A stretch of DNA of 64,000 nt from Sphingopyxis fribergensis (GCF_000803645.1 NZ_CP009122.1:472501-536500); one strand, 5' to 3'; positions 46,714 to 54,668 are shown, numbered from the stretch's first letter. A program made the numbers and translations. The notes: generated from the sequence alone by a model not told the origin.

Positions 46714-47226
46714 ATGAAGGACGTCGAAGAAGTGGTCGTGAACGACCGGATGCAACGGGGCTATCGCTACGGACGGACTGCCCCAATGGGGAAAGCGTTC
46801 GATCCCGATTTCGAACCCGAACTCACGCCCGCCGAAATGCTGGAGCTCGGTGTGTTCTGCGGCAAATATATGACCGACTGCACCGACGAATTTCCGGCGA
46901 GCTGGTTCGAGAACGCGAAACTTTCGCCCGAACGTCCCGACTGTTCGCTCAACTATTTCGGTATCAGGGCGAGCGTTCCCCTGCATGTCTGGGTTCAGAA
47001 AGGATGGATCCATCCCGACGATCCGCGCGGCTGGTTCCAATGGTATTGCCGCTATTATTCGGGACGGCGGATGCCGGACGAGGACCGCCGCCAGATCGCG
47101 CGCTGGCGCGCGTTCCGGCGCCACGCCGCGCAGATCCGCAAGCATTGCGAACCGGGCGATCCTTTTTGCCGGCCGAAACAGCGGCAGGCATTGCTGCAAT
47201 GGGCGTATGACAGCCGCGATATTTAA
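46714..47226 (+). CDS. Conserved protein of unknown function
   Basis: A 170-residue protein with strongly patterned segments: ELTPAEMLELGVFCGKYMTD, ASWFENAKLS, GWIHPDDPRGWFQWYCRYYS, and KQRQALLQWAYDSRDI. I recall relatives scattered in bacteria and in algae, plants and fungi, without a function. No cofactor motif is obvious; three Cys are spread out (two early, two near the end). It lies between the regulator and corA. Confidence 0.75.
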   Translation: MKDVEEVVVNDRMQRGYRYGRTAPMGKAFDPDFEPELTPAEMLELGVFCGKYMTDCTDEFPASWFENAKLSPERPDCSLNYFGIRASVPLHVWVQKGWIHPDDPRGWFQWYCRYYSGRRMPDEDRRQIARWRAFRRHAAQIRKHCEPGDPFCRPKQRQALLQWAYDSRDI

Positions 47227-47298
47227 GCTGCGTCTTCGCCATTTCCCTTGCCGTCGCGGGGCATTATGGCGAACCCCCGATCGAAGGAGTTTGCGCCA

Positions 47299-48270
47299 AT
47301 GCCGATTATGGCCGCGCGTCACTATAATAACGGCCAGCTTGTCCGCGAACTCGGGCCGGACGAGATCATTCCCGAAAATTGCGACACCGGCGACTTCTTC
47401 TGGCTCGGCCTCTATGAACCGACCCCCGGCGAGCTGGAGGGTATCGCCAAGCGCTTCGGCCTCCATCTGCTCGCGGTCGAGGATGCGCTGAAGGCGAACC
47501 AACTTCCGAAGGTCGAGGTCTATGGCGACCAGCTCTTCATCATCGCGCGCACCGCCAATCTGGATGGCGACACGATCGAGCCCGGCGAAACCGCGATCTT
47601 CGCGGGGCCGCATTTCCTCGTCACCGTCCGCCACGGTTCGGCGCGCACGCATACGGCGGTGCGCCAGCGGCTGGAGAGCTTGCCGATCAAGCTCGCGCAC
47701 GGTCCCGACTATGCGCTCTATGCCATTCTCGATTTCATCATCGACGGTTATTTCCCAGTCATCGATGCCATCGAGGACCGGCTGCTGATCGTCGAGGAAA
47801 GCGTCATGGACACCCCGCTCGACGCCGAGGAAATCCGCCATCTCTACCGCCAGCGGCACGAGATCATCCGCTTTCAGCGGCTCGTTGGCTTGATGAAGGA
47901 CGTCGCCAACCGCCTTGCGACCGACGATGATCTGCCCAATATCGATGCAGCGGTCCGGCCGTTTTTCCGCGACATCTGGGACCATGTGTCGCGCGCCGAA
48001 TTCCGCCTCGCCAGCCTTCGCGACATTGCGGCGTCGGTGCTCGACACCAACTCGCTGCTCGAACAGCAGCGTCAGGGTGTGATCACGCGCCAGCTCGCCG
48101 CCTGGGCGGCAATCCTCGCGGTGCCCACCGCGATTGCCGGCATCTATGGCATGAATTTCAAGTTCATGCCCGAACTCGACTGGGGCTTTGGGTATCCCTT
48201 CGCGCTCGCTCTTATCTTTGGCGGTTCGGGGCTGGTCTTCTGGCGCTTCAAGCATATCGGCTGGCTCTGA
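47299..48270 (+). CDS. corA: CorA-type magnesium/cobalt transporter
   Basis: A 323-residue metal-ion channel. A long cytoplasmic N-terminal domain is followed by two C-terminal helices; the signature YGMNFKFMPELDW follows the first helix (about residue 285). AAGGAG lies 9 bases upstream of the ATG at 47299, so the longer in-frame starts (47248, 47266) are less likely. It directly precedes the tRNA-Val gene that holds the prophage. Confidence 0.92.
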   Translation: MPIMAARHYNNGQLVRELGPDEIIPENCDTGDFFWLGLYEPTPGELEGIAKRFGLHLLAVEDALKANQLPKVEVYGDQLFIIARTANLDGDTIEPGETAIFAGPHFLVTVRHGSARTHTAVRQRLESLPIKLAHGPDYALYAILDFIIDGYFPVIDAIEDRLLIVEESVMDTPLDAEEIRHLYRQRHEIIRFQRLVGLMKDVANRLATDDDLPNIDAAVRPFFRDIWDHVSRAEFRLASLRDIAASVLDTNSLLEQQRQGVITRQLAAWAAILAVPTAIAGIYGMNFKFMPELDWGFGYPFALALIFGGSGLVFWRFKHIGWL

Positions 48271-48341
48271 GCGACGCGTCTCGCTTGCCAGCGGCGGCGG
48301 CTTGTGGCAGGGGCGCACCTCCCATTGATGGCGACATCTGG

Positions 48342-48417
48342 GGGCGATTAGCTCAGTTGGTAGAGCATCTCGTTTACACCGAGAGGGTCGGCGGTTCGAG
48401 CCCGTCATCGCCCACCA
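48342..48417 (+). tRNA. tRNA-Val (anticodon TAC)
   Basis: A full cloverleaf: acceptor GGGCGAT paired with ATCGCCC, D-arm with AGCTCAGTTGGTAGAGC, anticodon stem TCTCG/CGAGA around loop TTTACAC (anticodon TAC), T-arm GGCGGTTCGAGCCCGTC, and a gene-encoded CCA. Its 3' end is overlapped in antisense by the end of the prophage integrase gene. Confidence 0.97.
48405..48417. other. Probable left attachment site core (attL) in tRNA 3' end
   Basis: The integrase gene begins its overlap here: its last codons and stop (at 48405) use the tRNA 3' end sequence TCATCGCCCACCA. Tyrosine integrases commonly recombine at such 3' ends. The core may extend further left into the T-arm. The matching attR would lie past the window's right end. 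Confidence 0.6.
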
Positions 48418-49631
48418 TCACGAAACACGCGAGTGTCCTTGCGTATCACAGTCATCTTGTCAATAATTATTCCGCCCTCGCTGCGAGGGATGGACAGCGT
48501 ATGGACAGCGCCGAACGCATTTGCCTCGCGCTGAACCCGCAGCCAGATGGCCGAGAGAGCCTTCGCTGCGGCCTTCATGTGCTCGGGGCGCATGTGGACA
48601 TATTTCTTCGTCGTGCGGTTCACCGGGCCAGCGTGGCCAAGCAGAGCCGATAGCTGGCGGTCGGGAACGTCGCTGTTCGTGTAAAGCTCTGTCGCGATGG
48701 TGTGCCGGATCGTTTTCGACACCACGTCATCGGACAGCCCCATCGTGCGTCGCATCGTGCGCCATGCGCGCTTGCGGCTGTCCACAGGGCCGGTTCCAGT
48801 CCAGCGGGTGAGGATCAGGCGCAGTGGGCGGATTGCCGGGATGATAGGATTCACCTTCGCGGTTTCGGGCGTACCGATCGCGTGAAGGTCAATGTTCCTG
48901 CCGTCGAATTGGTCGATGTTGAATTTAGCCAGCGTGACCGGACGCGCCGCGGTTCCGATCAGCAAGGCGACATAGCGCCCCATGTCGTCGAAGTGGCGGG
49001 CATACCAGGCGATCATTCCCAGCTCTTGCCATGTCAGCACGCGGTCGCGCGGCTTGGATCTGTGGCGCTTCGGAACTGCCGGCACCTTGGGAGCCAGAAA
49101 GCGGCGGTTCGTCTCGGCATGGTTCAGCGCGGCCCGCACGTCGTCGAGATTGCGTGACACGCTCTCGCCCTTCACGCCGGGGCTGGTGTGGCGATAATCC
49201 TTGCCGCCCCACGGCACGTCATAGCTGTGCGGCCCCATGCGCCACTCGCGGAAGCGGACAAACACGGCGGGGGTCAGGTCGGCAACGGCGGCGCTCATGC
49301 CCGCCTCGTCTTGAAACAGGAAGCCCATGAAGGCGCGCAAGCTGCTGGCGATCTGCTGCGGCGCGACAGCCTTGCTGCCATGCTCTTTCCAATAGGTGAG
49401 CAGGGTAGGGATGACGAGCGCGTCCTCGACGCTCTGCGGGCGCTTGGCAGCCTGTTCGTTGACGAAGGCAAGGAGGACCGACTTAGCCTCATCTATGCCG
49501 CGCTGGCGAGTGCTGCGATAGCTGACCTGTCGAGTGCCGGTCGCGATCTGCCAGATGTCGGGGGACTTGCCGTCCCGGCGCTTGTCGAGCCAGTAGCCGC
49601 CGTATTCGAAAGGCGATCCCTCGCGTGGCAT
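48405..49631 (-). CDS. int: Tyrosine-type phage integrase
   Basis: A 408-residue integrase. The N-terminal ~75 residues look like an arm-binding region (YWLDKRRDGKSPDIWQIATG); a core-binding SAM-like domain follows to about 190. The catalytic domain carries the first Arg in IGTAARPVTLAKFN, the HxxH-type box in TIRHTIATELY, LLGHAG, and the Tyr in KKYVHMRPEH. The ATG has GAGGA seven bases upstream, inside the preceding gene. The stop codon lies within the tRNA-Val gene. Confidence 0.92.
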   Translation of the reverse strand: MPREGSPFEYGGYWLDKRRDGKSPDIWQIATGTRQVSYRSTRQRGIDEAKSVLLAFVNEQAAKRPQSVEDALVIPTLLTYWKEHGSKAVAPQQIASSLRAFMGFLFQDEAGMSAAVADLTPAVFVRFREWRMGPHSYDVPWGGKDYRHTSPGVKGESVSRNLDDVRAALNHAETNRRFLAPKVPAVPKRHRSKPRDRVLTWQELGMIAWYARHFDDMGRYVALLIGTAARPVTLAKFNIDQFDGRNIDLHAIGTPETAKVNPIIPAIRPLRLILTRWTGTGPVDSRKRAWRTMRRTMGLSDDVVSKTIRHTIATELYTNSDVPDRQLSALLGHAGPVNRTTKKYVHMRPEHMKAAAKALSAIWLRVQREANAFGAVHTLSIPRSEGGIIIDKMTVIRKDTRVFRDGGR

Positions 49632-49774
49632 TTCATTTCCTCAAGTTCTCTGGTGGTCAGCAAATCTAGCAGCCCGTAATCTACAAGCTCAAGCACCTGC
49701 TCGCGCGATAGGGTGGCGCCGGTATCGTTGCGATAGGCGCGCCGAAGCTTCGACAGGATGCGCTCGGCTGTCAC
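49493..49774 (-). CDS. Small phage protein overlapping the integrase start
   Basis: A 93-residue reading frame. The first ~50 residues are convincing helical protein (RILSKLRRAYRNDTGATLSR, ELVDYGLLDLLTTRELEEM). The remaining ~40 lie over the integrase 5' end in another frame and are low-complexity (Ser, Thr, Pro, Ala). Four-base overlap with the gene upstream. By place it could be an excisionase or regulator, but no HTH is evident. Confidence 0.6.
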   Translation of the reverse strand: MTAERILSKLRRAYRNDTGATLSREQVLELVDYGLLDLLTTRELEEMKCHARDRLSNTAATGSTSAGTASPPTSGRSRPALDRSAIAALASAA

Positions 49775-50142
49775 TTCTCTCCTCCATAAAGGGAGAGGGC
49801 TTTGCGGGCGCGATGATAGTCGCTGGCCTTGATCTCAGCGAGAATGCCGGGTGAGCCGCCGCAGTAAAGGCCGTCTCGCCGCTGATCGGTATCGTCCAGA
49901 TGCTTTGCCATTGCCGCGAACGGCCGCAACGCCTCTACCAGTTCAGCATGGTTGTTGGTGCGGTCAGATTCGGTCATCGCTGCATATTCGAGCGCGCCCA
50001 GCCGAGCGGCCTGCCAGATGATGGCATGGCGTGTAGGGGCTTTGGGCGATCCGTCTTTGTTACTGCCGGTCGAGCAACGCTGAGCGACAGCCTCAGCGAC
50101 AAGTTCAGCGTCGGCTTGCTGTTTTGCTGTTACCTTACCCAC
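49771..50142 (-). CDS. Phage protein of unknown function
   Basis: A 123-residue protein; a mostly helical N-terminal half (TAKQQADAELVAEAVAQRCS) is followed by DRTNNHAELVEALRPFAAMA and ASDYHRARKALSLYG. The start GTG at 50142 has GGGGAG six bases upstream; a GTG at 50148 is also in frame. No family recognised. Part of the leftward early operon. Confidence 0.65.
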   Translation of the reverse strand: MGKVTAKQQADAELVAEAVAQRCSTGSNKDGSPKAPTRHAIIWQAARLGALEYAAMTESDRTNNHAELVEALRPFAAMAKHLDDTDQRRDGLYCGGSPGILAEIKASDYHRARKALSLYGGEK

Positions 50143-50308
50143 GTCCACCTCCCCAGATACGGTTGAAAAGAGAGGGTTTCGGCTGGATCATCGGCAGGAT
50201 GGGGCCGTCACGACGCTCGCGCTGCCAGCTTGTGGCTGTACGGGGCTGCCAGTTGTTCTGGCCTTGGGTGAGGAAGCCGGTGCGAGGGGCGGTCATGTTC
50301 AAAATCAT
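50135..50308 (-). CDS. Small phage protein (57 aa)
   Basis: A 57-codon frame (MILNMTAPRTGFLTQGQNNW, then RRDGPILPMIQPKPSLFNR) that opens in an ATGA overlap with the stop of the preceding gene; a downstream in-frame ATG (50296) is also possible. Basic and Pro-rich. It overlaps the next gene's start by eight bases. No family recognised. Confidence 0.5.
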   Translation of the reverse strand: MILNMTAPRTGFLTQGQNNWQPRTATSWQRERRDGPILPMIQPKPSLFNRIWGGGRG

Positions 50309-50661
50309 CCCGGCATGTCGGCTTCCTCGAAGTCGCGGCGGGCGCAATAAGTCGCGCAGGGCTCGCACATCTGGTCGCCGTCGTATTTCGTGGTAGCGGG
50401 CTGGCCGCACTGGCATCGGGCGTTCAAATAGGCTTCCAAACGGTTCGGGCTAAGCGCCTGATCCAGCGCATCGGCTTCGGGCAGCGCGATCTCTGGCGGA
50501 TTTTTCCCGGCAACCCACCCACCGCGCGCCGCACTGGCGATAGCGATGGCTTCGACGCGCTCGTACCGCCCCGCCTTCTCGATTACGGTCGTGTAGCCGC
50601 AGCGGTTAGGCGACCACCATGCGCGATGCTCGTTCGACCAAATGAGATATGGCTTATCCAT
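50305..50661 (-). CDS. Phage protein with C-terminal zinc-ribbon-like cysteines
   Basis: A 118-residue protein; the first ~60 residues contain LIWSNEHRAWWSPNRCGYTT, a segment I have seen in small phage proteins. A C-terminal CxCG ... CEPC pattern (ARCQCGQPATTKYDGDQMCE, then PCATYC) could bind one zinc ion. Function unknown. Overlaps neighbours by 4 and 8 bases. Confidence 0.65.
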   Translation of the reverse strand: MDKPYLIWSNEHRAWWSPNRCGYTTVIEKAGRYERVEAIAIASAARGGWVAGKNPPEIALPEADALDQALSPNRLEAYLNARCQCGQPATTKYDGDQMCEPCATYCARRDFEEADMPG

Positions 50662-51151
50662 TCTTCTTCCCCGCCTTCCTATCTCTCGAACGCTTGAGGT
50701 AATCGCGCCACTTTTGGGCGTCGTGCTTCATCGCGTTCAATTCGGCAGCGCCAAGCAAGTCGCCGTCGTCATTTGTGAAGCCCGCGGCGACAAGCACGTT
50801 GGCGCCAGTGCGGCCTACGTCGGTGGCATATTCTTCGGAGCCGTCGCCCATCTCGTAGTCATCAACGCCGAGCCATTCTGCCAGCCGGTCATAGGCATAG
50901 CCGATGCCCGCATCATAGACGCAGAGCAGTGGGCTATCACCGTCAGGCGGATCGCCGATGTGAGAGGACCATTCGGTAACGTCCAGCGCTGCGAGGTCGG
51001 TGGCGGCGCGCTGGAACTTGTCCTGCGCGTCGTTGCGTTCGTTTCGTAGGCTGTCGTTCAGACGAGTGTAGCGGAGGATTTCGGCGTTCTTGATCCGCTC
51101 ATGCTCGCTCACCCGCATTAAGCCGAGAGCTTTGAGGGCGAGGGCGATCAT
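50654..51151 (-). CDS. Phage protein of unknown function
   Basis: A 165-residue acidic protein. A helical N-terminal half (HERIKNAEILRYTRLNDSLR) precedes a Gly- and Asp-rich section (DYEMGDGSEEYATDVGRTGA) and ends with a basic tail (RSRDRKAGKKNG). The start at 51151 is set by the ATGA overlap with the gene upstream. No family recognised. Confidence 0.65.
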   Translation of the reverse strand: MIALALKALGLMRVSEHERIKNAEILRYTRLNDSLRNERNDAQDKFQRAATDLAALDVTEWSSHIGDPPDGDSPLLCVYDAGIGYAYDRLAEWLGVDDYEMGDGSEEYATDVGRTGANVLVAAGFTNDDGDLLGAAELNAMKHDAQKWRDYLKRSRDRKAGKKNG

Positions 51152-51369
51152 GCTGCGTCTGCCTTCTTCGACGGCTCGAGAATTTGCTGGCACGTTTTGT
51201 TGTCGTAAATGCCAAGCTTCCACGATTCCGTGCATAGATAGAGCGTGTTGCTCTTGCGGACTTCGGACGTGATAGCCTTACCCGCCGCGGCGATTGTCAT
51301 GCTCAGCCCCAGCAGCAGCCCAGCGATAAGCCAGAGAGCGGGTGGCGAACTTGGCGTTGGGGTGTTCAT
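51148..51369 (-). CDS. Small phage membrane or secreted protein
   Basis: A 73-residue protein with a single hydrophobic helix (ALWLIAGLLLGLSMTIAAAG) followed by a short polar part with two Cys (LCTESWKLGIYDNKTCQQIL) that could pair in the periplasm. AGGA precedes the ATG. No family recognised. Confidence 0.6.
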   Translation of the reverse strand: MNTPTPSSPPALWLIAGLLLGLSMTIAAAGKAITSEVRKSNTLYLCTESWKLGIYDNKTCQQILEPSKKADAA

Positions 51370-51384
51370 CGTTCTAATCCTTTC

Positions 51385-51422
51385 CCACCGATCCAGAGGG
51401 GGCTTGCGAGGTGGATCGGTGG
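51385..51422. other. Inverted repeat between prophage genes
   Basis: CCACCGATCC and GGATCGGTGG, perfect 10-base arms with an 18-base loop, lie in the 107-base gap upstream of the small membrane gene. It has no adjacent T-run, so an RNA structure or protein site in the early operon is as likely as a terminator. Confidence 0.5.
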
Positions 51423-51476
51423 ATGCTGTGCGCCTCGCGCGCGGTGAAACTGTCCGTCAGGGCGACGGGGTGAAAG

Positions 51477-51887
51477 TCATGCTGGTTCCTGCAAAAGCAT
51501 CTCGGGATCAGCCCCAAGCGCCTCGGTCAGAAGCCTGATTGTTTCGCGGTAAAGTTGCTCGAAATCCTCACGCGGCATCGACGCGACGGCCATCGAGTGC
51601 GGCACCTTCACTATCTCGCCGGTGAACTCGTTGATGTGCTCGTCGTAGCGGTGAAGGCTGATCAGGATGTCCCGGCGCAGATGCTCGGTCGAAGTCCAGC
51701 GCCCGGTTGCCTCGACGACGTTGTTGAGAATCGCGAAAAATTTCCGGTGCTGAGACATATTCCTCGGCGACCACACCTCAACGATCAGCGTCGCGCCATC
51801 TTTCACGGCCGCCAGCAATTCGCGTGCGTCTTTGGTGACGGGAGCGAGTGCCAGGCCGACGCGGCGGAAGAGCGCGTGACCCTTCAT
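51477..51887 (-). CDS. DUF1367-like phage protein
   Basis: A 136-residue protein. DGATLIVEVWSPRNMSQHRK followed by FFAILNNVVEATGRW matches the core of the DUF1367 family of phage early proteins (RNPxxHRKFFALLN pattern). Next to the Bet and Ref-like genes it probably belongs to the recombination set. The start at 51887 is fixed by the ATGA overlap. Confidence 0.7.
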   Translation of the reverse strand: MKGHALFRRVGLALAPVTKDARELLAAVKDGATLIVEVWSPRNMSQHRKFFAILNNVVEATGRWTSTEHLRRDILISLHRYDEHINEFTGEIVKVPHSMAVASMPREDFEQLYRETIRLLTEALGADPEMLLQEPA

Positions 51888-52228
51888 GGTAGAATTCCCA
51901 TTTCCATGCTCTCGTATTCCAGGCGCTTGGCTTCCTTGAGCAAGTCGATGCCGTGCTCGCGATAGAAGCCCTGATGGCTCAGCTTTTCGACGCACTTGTC
52001 GCCGTAATCGTGCTGGTGAAATTCCACTGCCAGAGGGACGACGATCCGGTGCGACCGCGAGATGCGGCCCATGCGATCGGCATAGCCGGTGACGTGATGG
52101 ATGGTCGCCGGTCCGCCACTGATGAGGCAACCAAGCGCGCGCACGCGATCCCAGTGGCGACGCTCGGCCGCCGTCGGTTCCGCGCCCGCCTTGGGCTTCA
52201 TGCGTTTATGATTGACCGGCGCACCCAC
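51884..52228 (-). CDS. Ref-like (recombination-associated) HNH-type nuclease
   Basis: A 114-residue protein resembling the C-terminal domain of phage P1 Ref, a RecA-dependent nuclease. The His-rich core (IHHVTGYADRMGRISRSHRI, then VPLAVEFHQHDYGDK) and the C-terminal FYREHGIDLLKEAKRLEYES fit. The active-site His residues HH and H are present. It starts next to bet and overlaps the DUF1367-like gene by four bases. Confidence 0.7.
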   Translation of the reverse strand: MGAPVNHKRMKPKAGAEPTAAERRHWDRVRALGCLISGGPATIHHVTGYADRMGRISRSHRIVVPLAVEFHQHDYGDKCVEKLSHQGFYREHGIDLLKEAKRLEYESMEMGILP

Positions 52229-52229
52229 G

Positions 52230-53153
52230 TCAGTTGCCCTTGAGCTGCTCGAGGCGAGTGTTCAGCGCCGCTTCGATCCGCCCGTTCTCACCGTCGGGCA
52301 GCGCCTCCATATGGCCGCGCCAGTCCTTTTCGACCGCCTTGGCGTCAATGACAGTGCCGGCGGCGGCAATGCGCTCGATCAAATCCGTGACGGTTGCGGC
52401 ATAGGGCGCGGGCTCTGATTCATCGGTGCCGTCGTGCTGGTCGCCGTGCTGCTCGTCGCTGCGGCCCTCCTTGTGATCGATGATCTCGCCGGTGACGGGA
52501 TCGCTACCGGCCATCTCGGCACGCGTCGGCGGCGTGATGTTGCGCGCCTCGACGGGCTCGCCGACCATCTGGATTTCGGCCTCGTCGTCGACATAGATGC
52601 CAGAGAAGCCGAAGGCGTAGCGCGCCCCCTGGATCAGCGCGCGGTGACGCAGCATGCGATTGGGCGACTTGTTCCACGGATCGGTGTTCCGCTTGCACTC
52701 GTCCATATATTCGGTGACCTTGATCGGCCGCGCGCGGTCGCTGCGGTAGATCGTGCTTTCGATCGCGTAGACCTTGCCGCTCTCGTCAACGATGTCCTCG
52801 AATTCGATCCCGTCGAACTTCGGATGCTCGTTCATGATCCGAACCCAACCGTCGATCGAGACGAGGGGGACGATGCCGCCGCCTTTGGCCGCGAAGGCAT
52901 AAATTTCCTTGGTCAGCGGGTTCAGCTTGTATTCGTTGGCCACAATGACCAGCGCGACGAATTCAGCGTCAGAGCAACCCTTGAAAACGGTCGCCTTGAG
53001 CGTGTTCTGCAGGTTGCCTTCGGAGACGCCAAGGCGCGAAGCCATTAACGCGAGCGCGCTGGGCGTGCGGCGCTTGGCCGCTTCTATGTTGGCGACGTTC
53101 TGCTCGATCTGTTCATCGGCGCGAGCGACGGCGCGGCTGCGGGCGGTGTTCAT
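52230..53153 (-). CDS. bet: Phage recombination protein Bet (RecT/Redbeta family)
   Basis: Single-strand annealing protein for phage recombination. A 307-residue protein whose first ~200 residues match the Bet family: SALALMASRLGVSEGNLQNT, ANEYKLNPLTKEIYAFAAKG, VSIDGWVRIMNEHPKFDG, and MLRHRALIQGARYAFGFSGI. The last ~100 residues are acidic, low in pattern, and may bind partners. No lambda-type exonuclease gene is adjacent. Confidence 0.92.
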   Translation of the reverse strand: MNTARSRAVARADEQIEQNVANIEAAKRRTPSALALMASRLGVSEGNLQNTLKATVFKGCSDAEFVALVIVANEYKLNPLTKEIYAFAAKGGGIVPLVSIDGWVRIMNEHPKFDGIEFEDIVDESGKVYAIESTIYRSDRARPIKVTEYMDECKRNTDPWNKSPNRMLRHRALIQGARYAFGFSGIYVDDEAEIQMVGEPVEARNITPPTRAEMAGSDPVTGEIIDHKEGRSDEQHGDQHDGTDESEPAPYAATVTDLIERIAAAGTVIDAKAVEKDWRGHMEALPDGENGRIEAALNTRLEQLKGN

Positions 53154-53164
53154 ATTCAGTCCTT

Positions 53165-53455
53165 TCAGAAGGGCAATTTGTTGGCGAAAAGCGCGTCGAC
53201 TTCGGCGTCATCGCCGAGCAAGTCGGGCTGATCAGCGGGCGGTGGGGCAAACTTTTCGATGATCGGCTTTGCTTCGAAGTCGGCGGGTTCGGGCACTCCG
53301 AAAATGGCGACGTGGACTTTCTTCTTGCCCTCACCGTTGCGACCGGCGACGAGGACGATATCGCCCACCGCCAACGGTTCCGCGCCGTCATAGGCGTAGG
53401 TGTAAGCGCGGGTGTCGCCGGGGCGGAATGTGCAGGCGATGAATTGGCGGGCCAT
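53165..53455 (-). CDS. Small phage protein, beta-rich
   Basis: A 96-residue protein: FIACTFRPGDTRAYTYAYDG, then GDIVLVAGRNGEGKKKVHVA suggest a small beta-barrel (OB-like) fold; the tail is Pro- and Asp-rich. AAGGAG lies six bases before the second of two ATGs (53455). It might interact with single-stranded DNA next to Bet; that is a guess from place and composition. Confidence 0.6.
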   Translation of the reverse strand: MARQFIACTFRPGDTRAYTYAYDGAEPLAVGDIVLVAGRNGEGKKKVHVAIFGVPEPADFEAKPIIEKFAPPPADQPDLLGDDAEVDALFANKLPF

Positions 53456-53465
53456 CATCTTCTCC

Positions 53466-53825
53466 TTAAAATGGAATTTCGTCGCCGCGTCGGGCGGCAT
53501 GTTCTTCTTCTCGATACTCAGCCAGCACCTGTTCGATCGTCTGGATCGCGATTTGAGTTTCGGCCAAGCGCGGGATGCGGACAGCGTCGACAAGGCGCTC
53601 GAACTCGGCAAAGGTGAGGACGACTGCCGTCTCTTCGCCCATCCTGCGAATGCTCGCCTGATTGACGCTGGTCAGAAAGTTGCGGACCTCGCCGATCTTG
53701 CGTTCAAGATCGAGGTGCTCACCGGCGCCTTCGTCGATCGATGCGGGGCGAGCGGCTGCAAAGCCCTTGAACCACCACAAGGCATCAGCGAGCGCCTCGC
53801 GCGCGGCTTCGATGTCGCGGATCAT
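53466..53825 (-). CDS. Phage protein of unknown function, helical
   Basis: A 119-residue helical protein (IEAAREALADALWWFKGFAA, then IRRMGEETAVVLTFAEFERL). No motif recognised. The start is set by a four-base overlap with the coiled-coil gene upstream. Confidence 0.6.
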   Translation of the reverse strand: MIRDIEAAREALADALWWFKGFAAARPASIDEGAGEHLDLERKIGEVRNFLTSVNQASIRRMGEETAVVLTFAEFERLVDAVRIPRLAETQIAIQTIEQVLAEYREEEHAARRGDEIPF

Positions 53826-54655
53826 CGGATTGTCGTCCCGGTTTCGGGGAAGATTTCGCAACCCTTGAGTTCGCGCGTGCCTCCGCGCACCTGCGCCGCA
53901 ATCACCTTGTCGATCGCCTCGACGACCTTGGCGTGTTTCAAGATGCTGTCGGGAAGCTGGCGGACGCTGACGATGCGGTGCTTATAGGTGGTCGTGCGGA
54001 CAACCTTGGCGCCGTAGTCGCCGCGAACGACGGGTGCTGCCGTCTCAACGATGGGCTCGGGCGCAACCTCTACGACTTCAGGCTCGACTTCGACGACTGT
54101 CGCTTCGCGGGCTTCGGCGGCCGCGCGCGCGTCCTCGATCGCCTGCAGCCGAGCGCGCTCCTTCGCGGCCTCCGCATCGGCAATGGCCTGCAGCCGCTGA
54201 CGCTCGGCGTCGGCAACCCGCTGGGCTTCAATCTGGCGCTGGCGTTCTTTCTCGCGCTCGGCGTCGTCGAAAGTCCTGATCCGCGCGCGCGCCGTCGCCT
54301 CTGCGGATTGCAGCGGTTCGACGATCGCATCGGCCCGCCCCTTGAGCGCGCGCTGCGCATTGAGCAGCGGACGGTTGAGGATTTCGCGCTGTGCTTCCAC
54401 GGCCTTACCGGCGGCGACCATCTGCTTGACCAAATCGGCGTAACTGCCAGCCATATCCGCGTCGGTGATAACCGTCGGCGCGCGACCGGCGCTGGCGAGC
54501 AAATCGCCGATCCGCTTCGTGATGCCTTCGACTTCCAGCGCCTCGGCAAGATCAATGGTGATCTGCTCTTCAAGGGGCGGATTGTTCGCGCCGATGACCG
54601 CGCGCGGGTTCGCTTCCATTTCGGGCTGCGGTTTCAGTCGCTGTACGATTGCCAT
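53822..54655 (-). CDS. Phage coiled-coil protein
   Basis: A 277-residue protein with a long charged coiled coil (about residues 95-195, e.g. ERQRLQAIADAEAAKERARL), a Val/Glu/Pro linker, and a compact C-terminal domain (YKHRIVSVRQLPDSILKHAK). Proteins like this lie next to single-strand annealing genes in many phages; role unknown. ATG preceded by AGGAGA. Confidence 0.72.
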   Translation of the reverse strand: MAIVQRLKPQPEMEANPRAVIGANNPPLEEQITIDLAEALEVEGITKRIGDLLASAGRAPTVITDADMAGSYADLVKQMVAAGKAVEAQREILNRPLLNAQRALKGRADAIVEPLQSAEATARARIRTFDDAEREKERQRQIEAQRVADAERQRLQAIADAEAAKERARLQAIEDARAAAEAREATVVEVEPEVVEVAPEPIVETAAPVVRGDYGAKVVRTTTYKHRIVSVRQLPDSILKHAKVVEAIDKVIAAQVRGGTRELKGCEIFPETGTTIR

Positions 54656-54668
54656 GTCGGGTCTCCTG

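Noticed and set aside
46150..48408. Very long open frame on the minus strand opposite the regulator, the conserved gene and corA
   Set aside because: It has no family likeness, crosses three well-supported plus-strand genes and the tRNA, and is what GC-rich coding DNA produces in the antisense frame.
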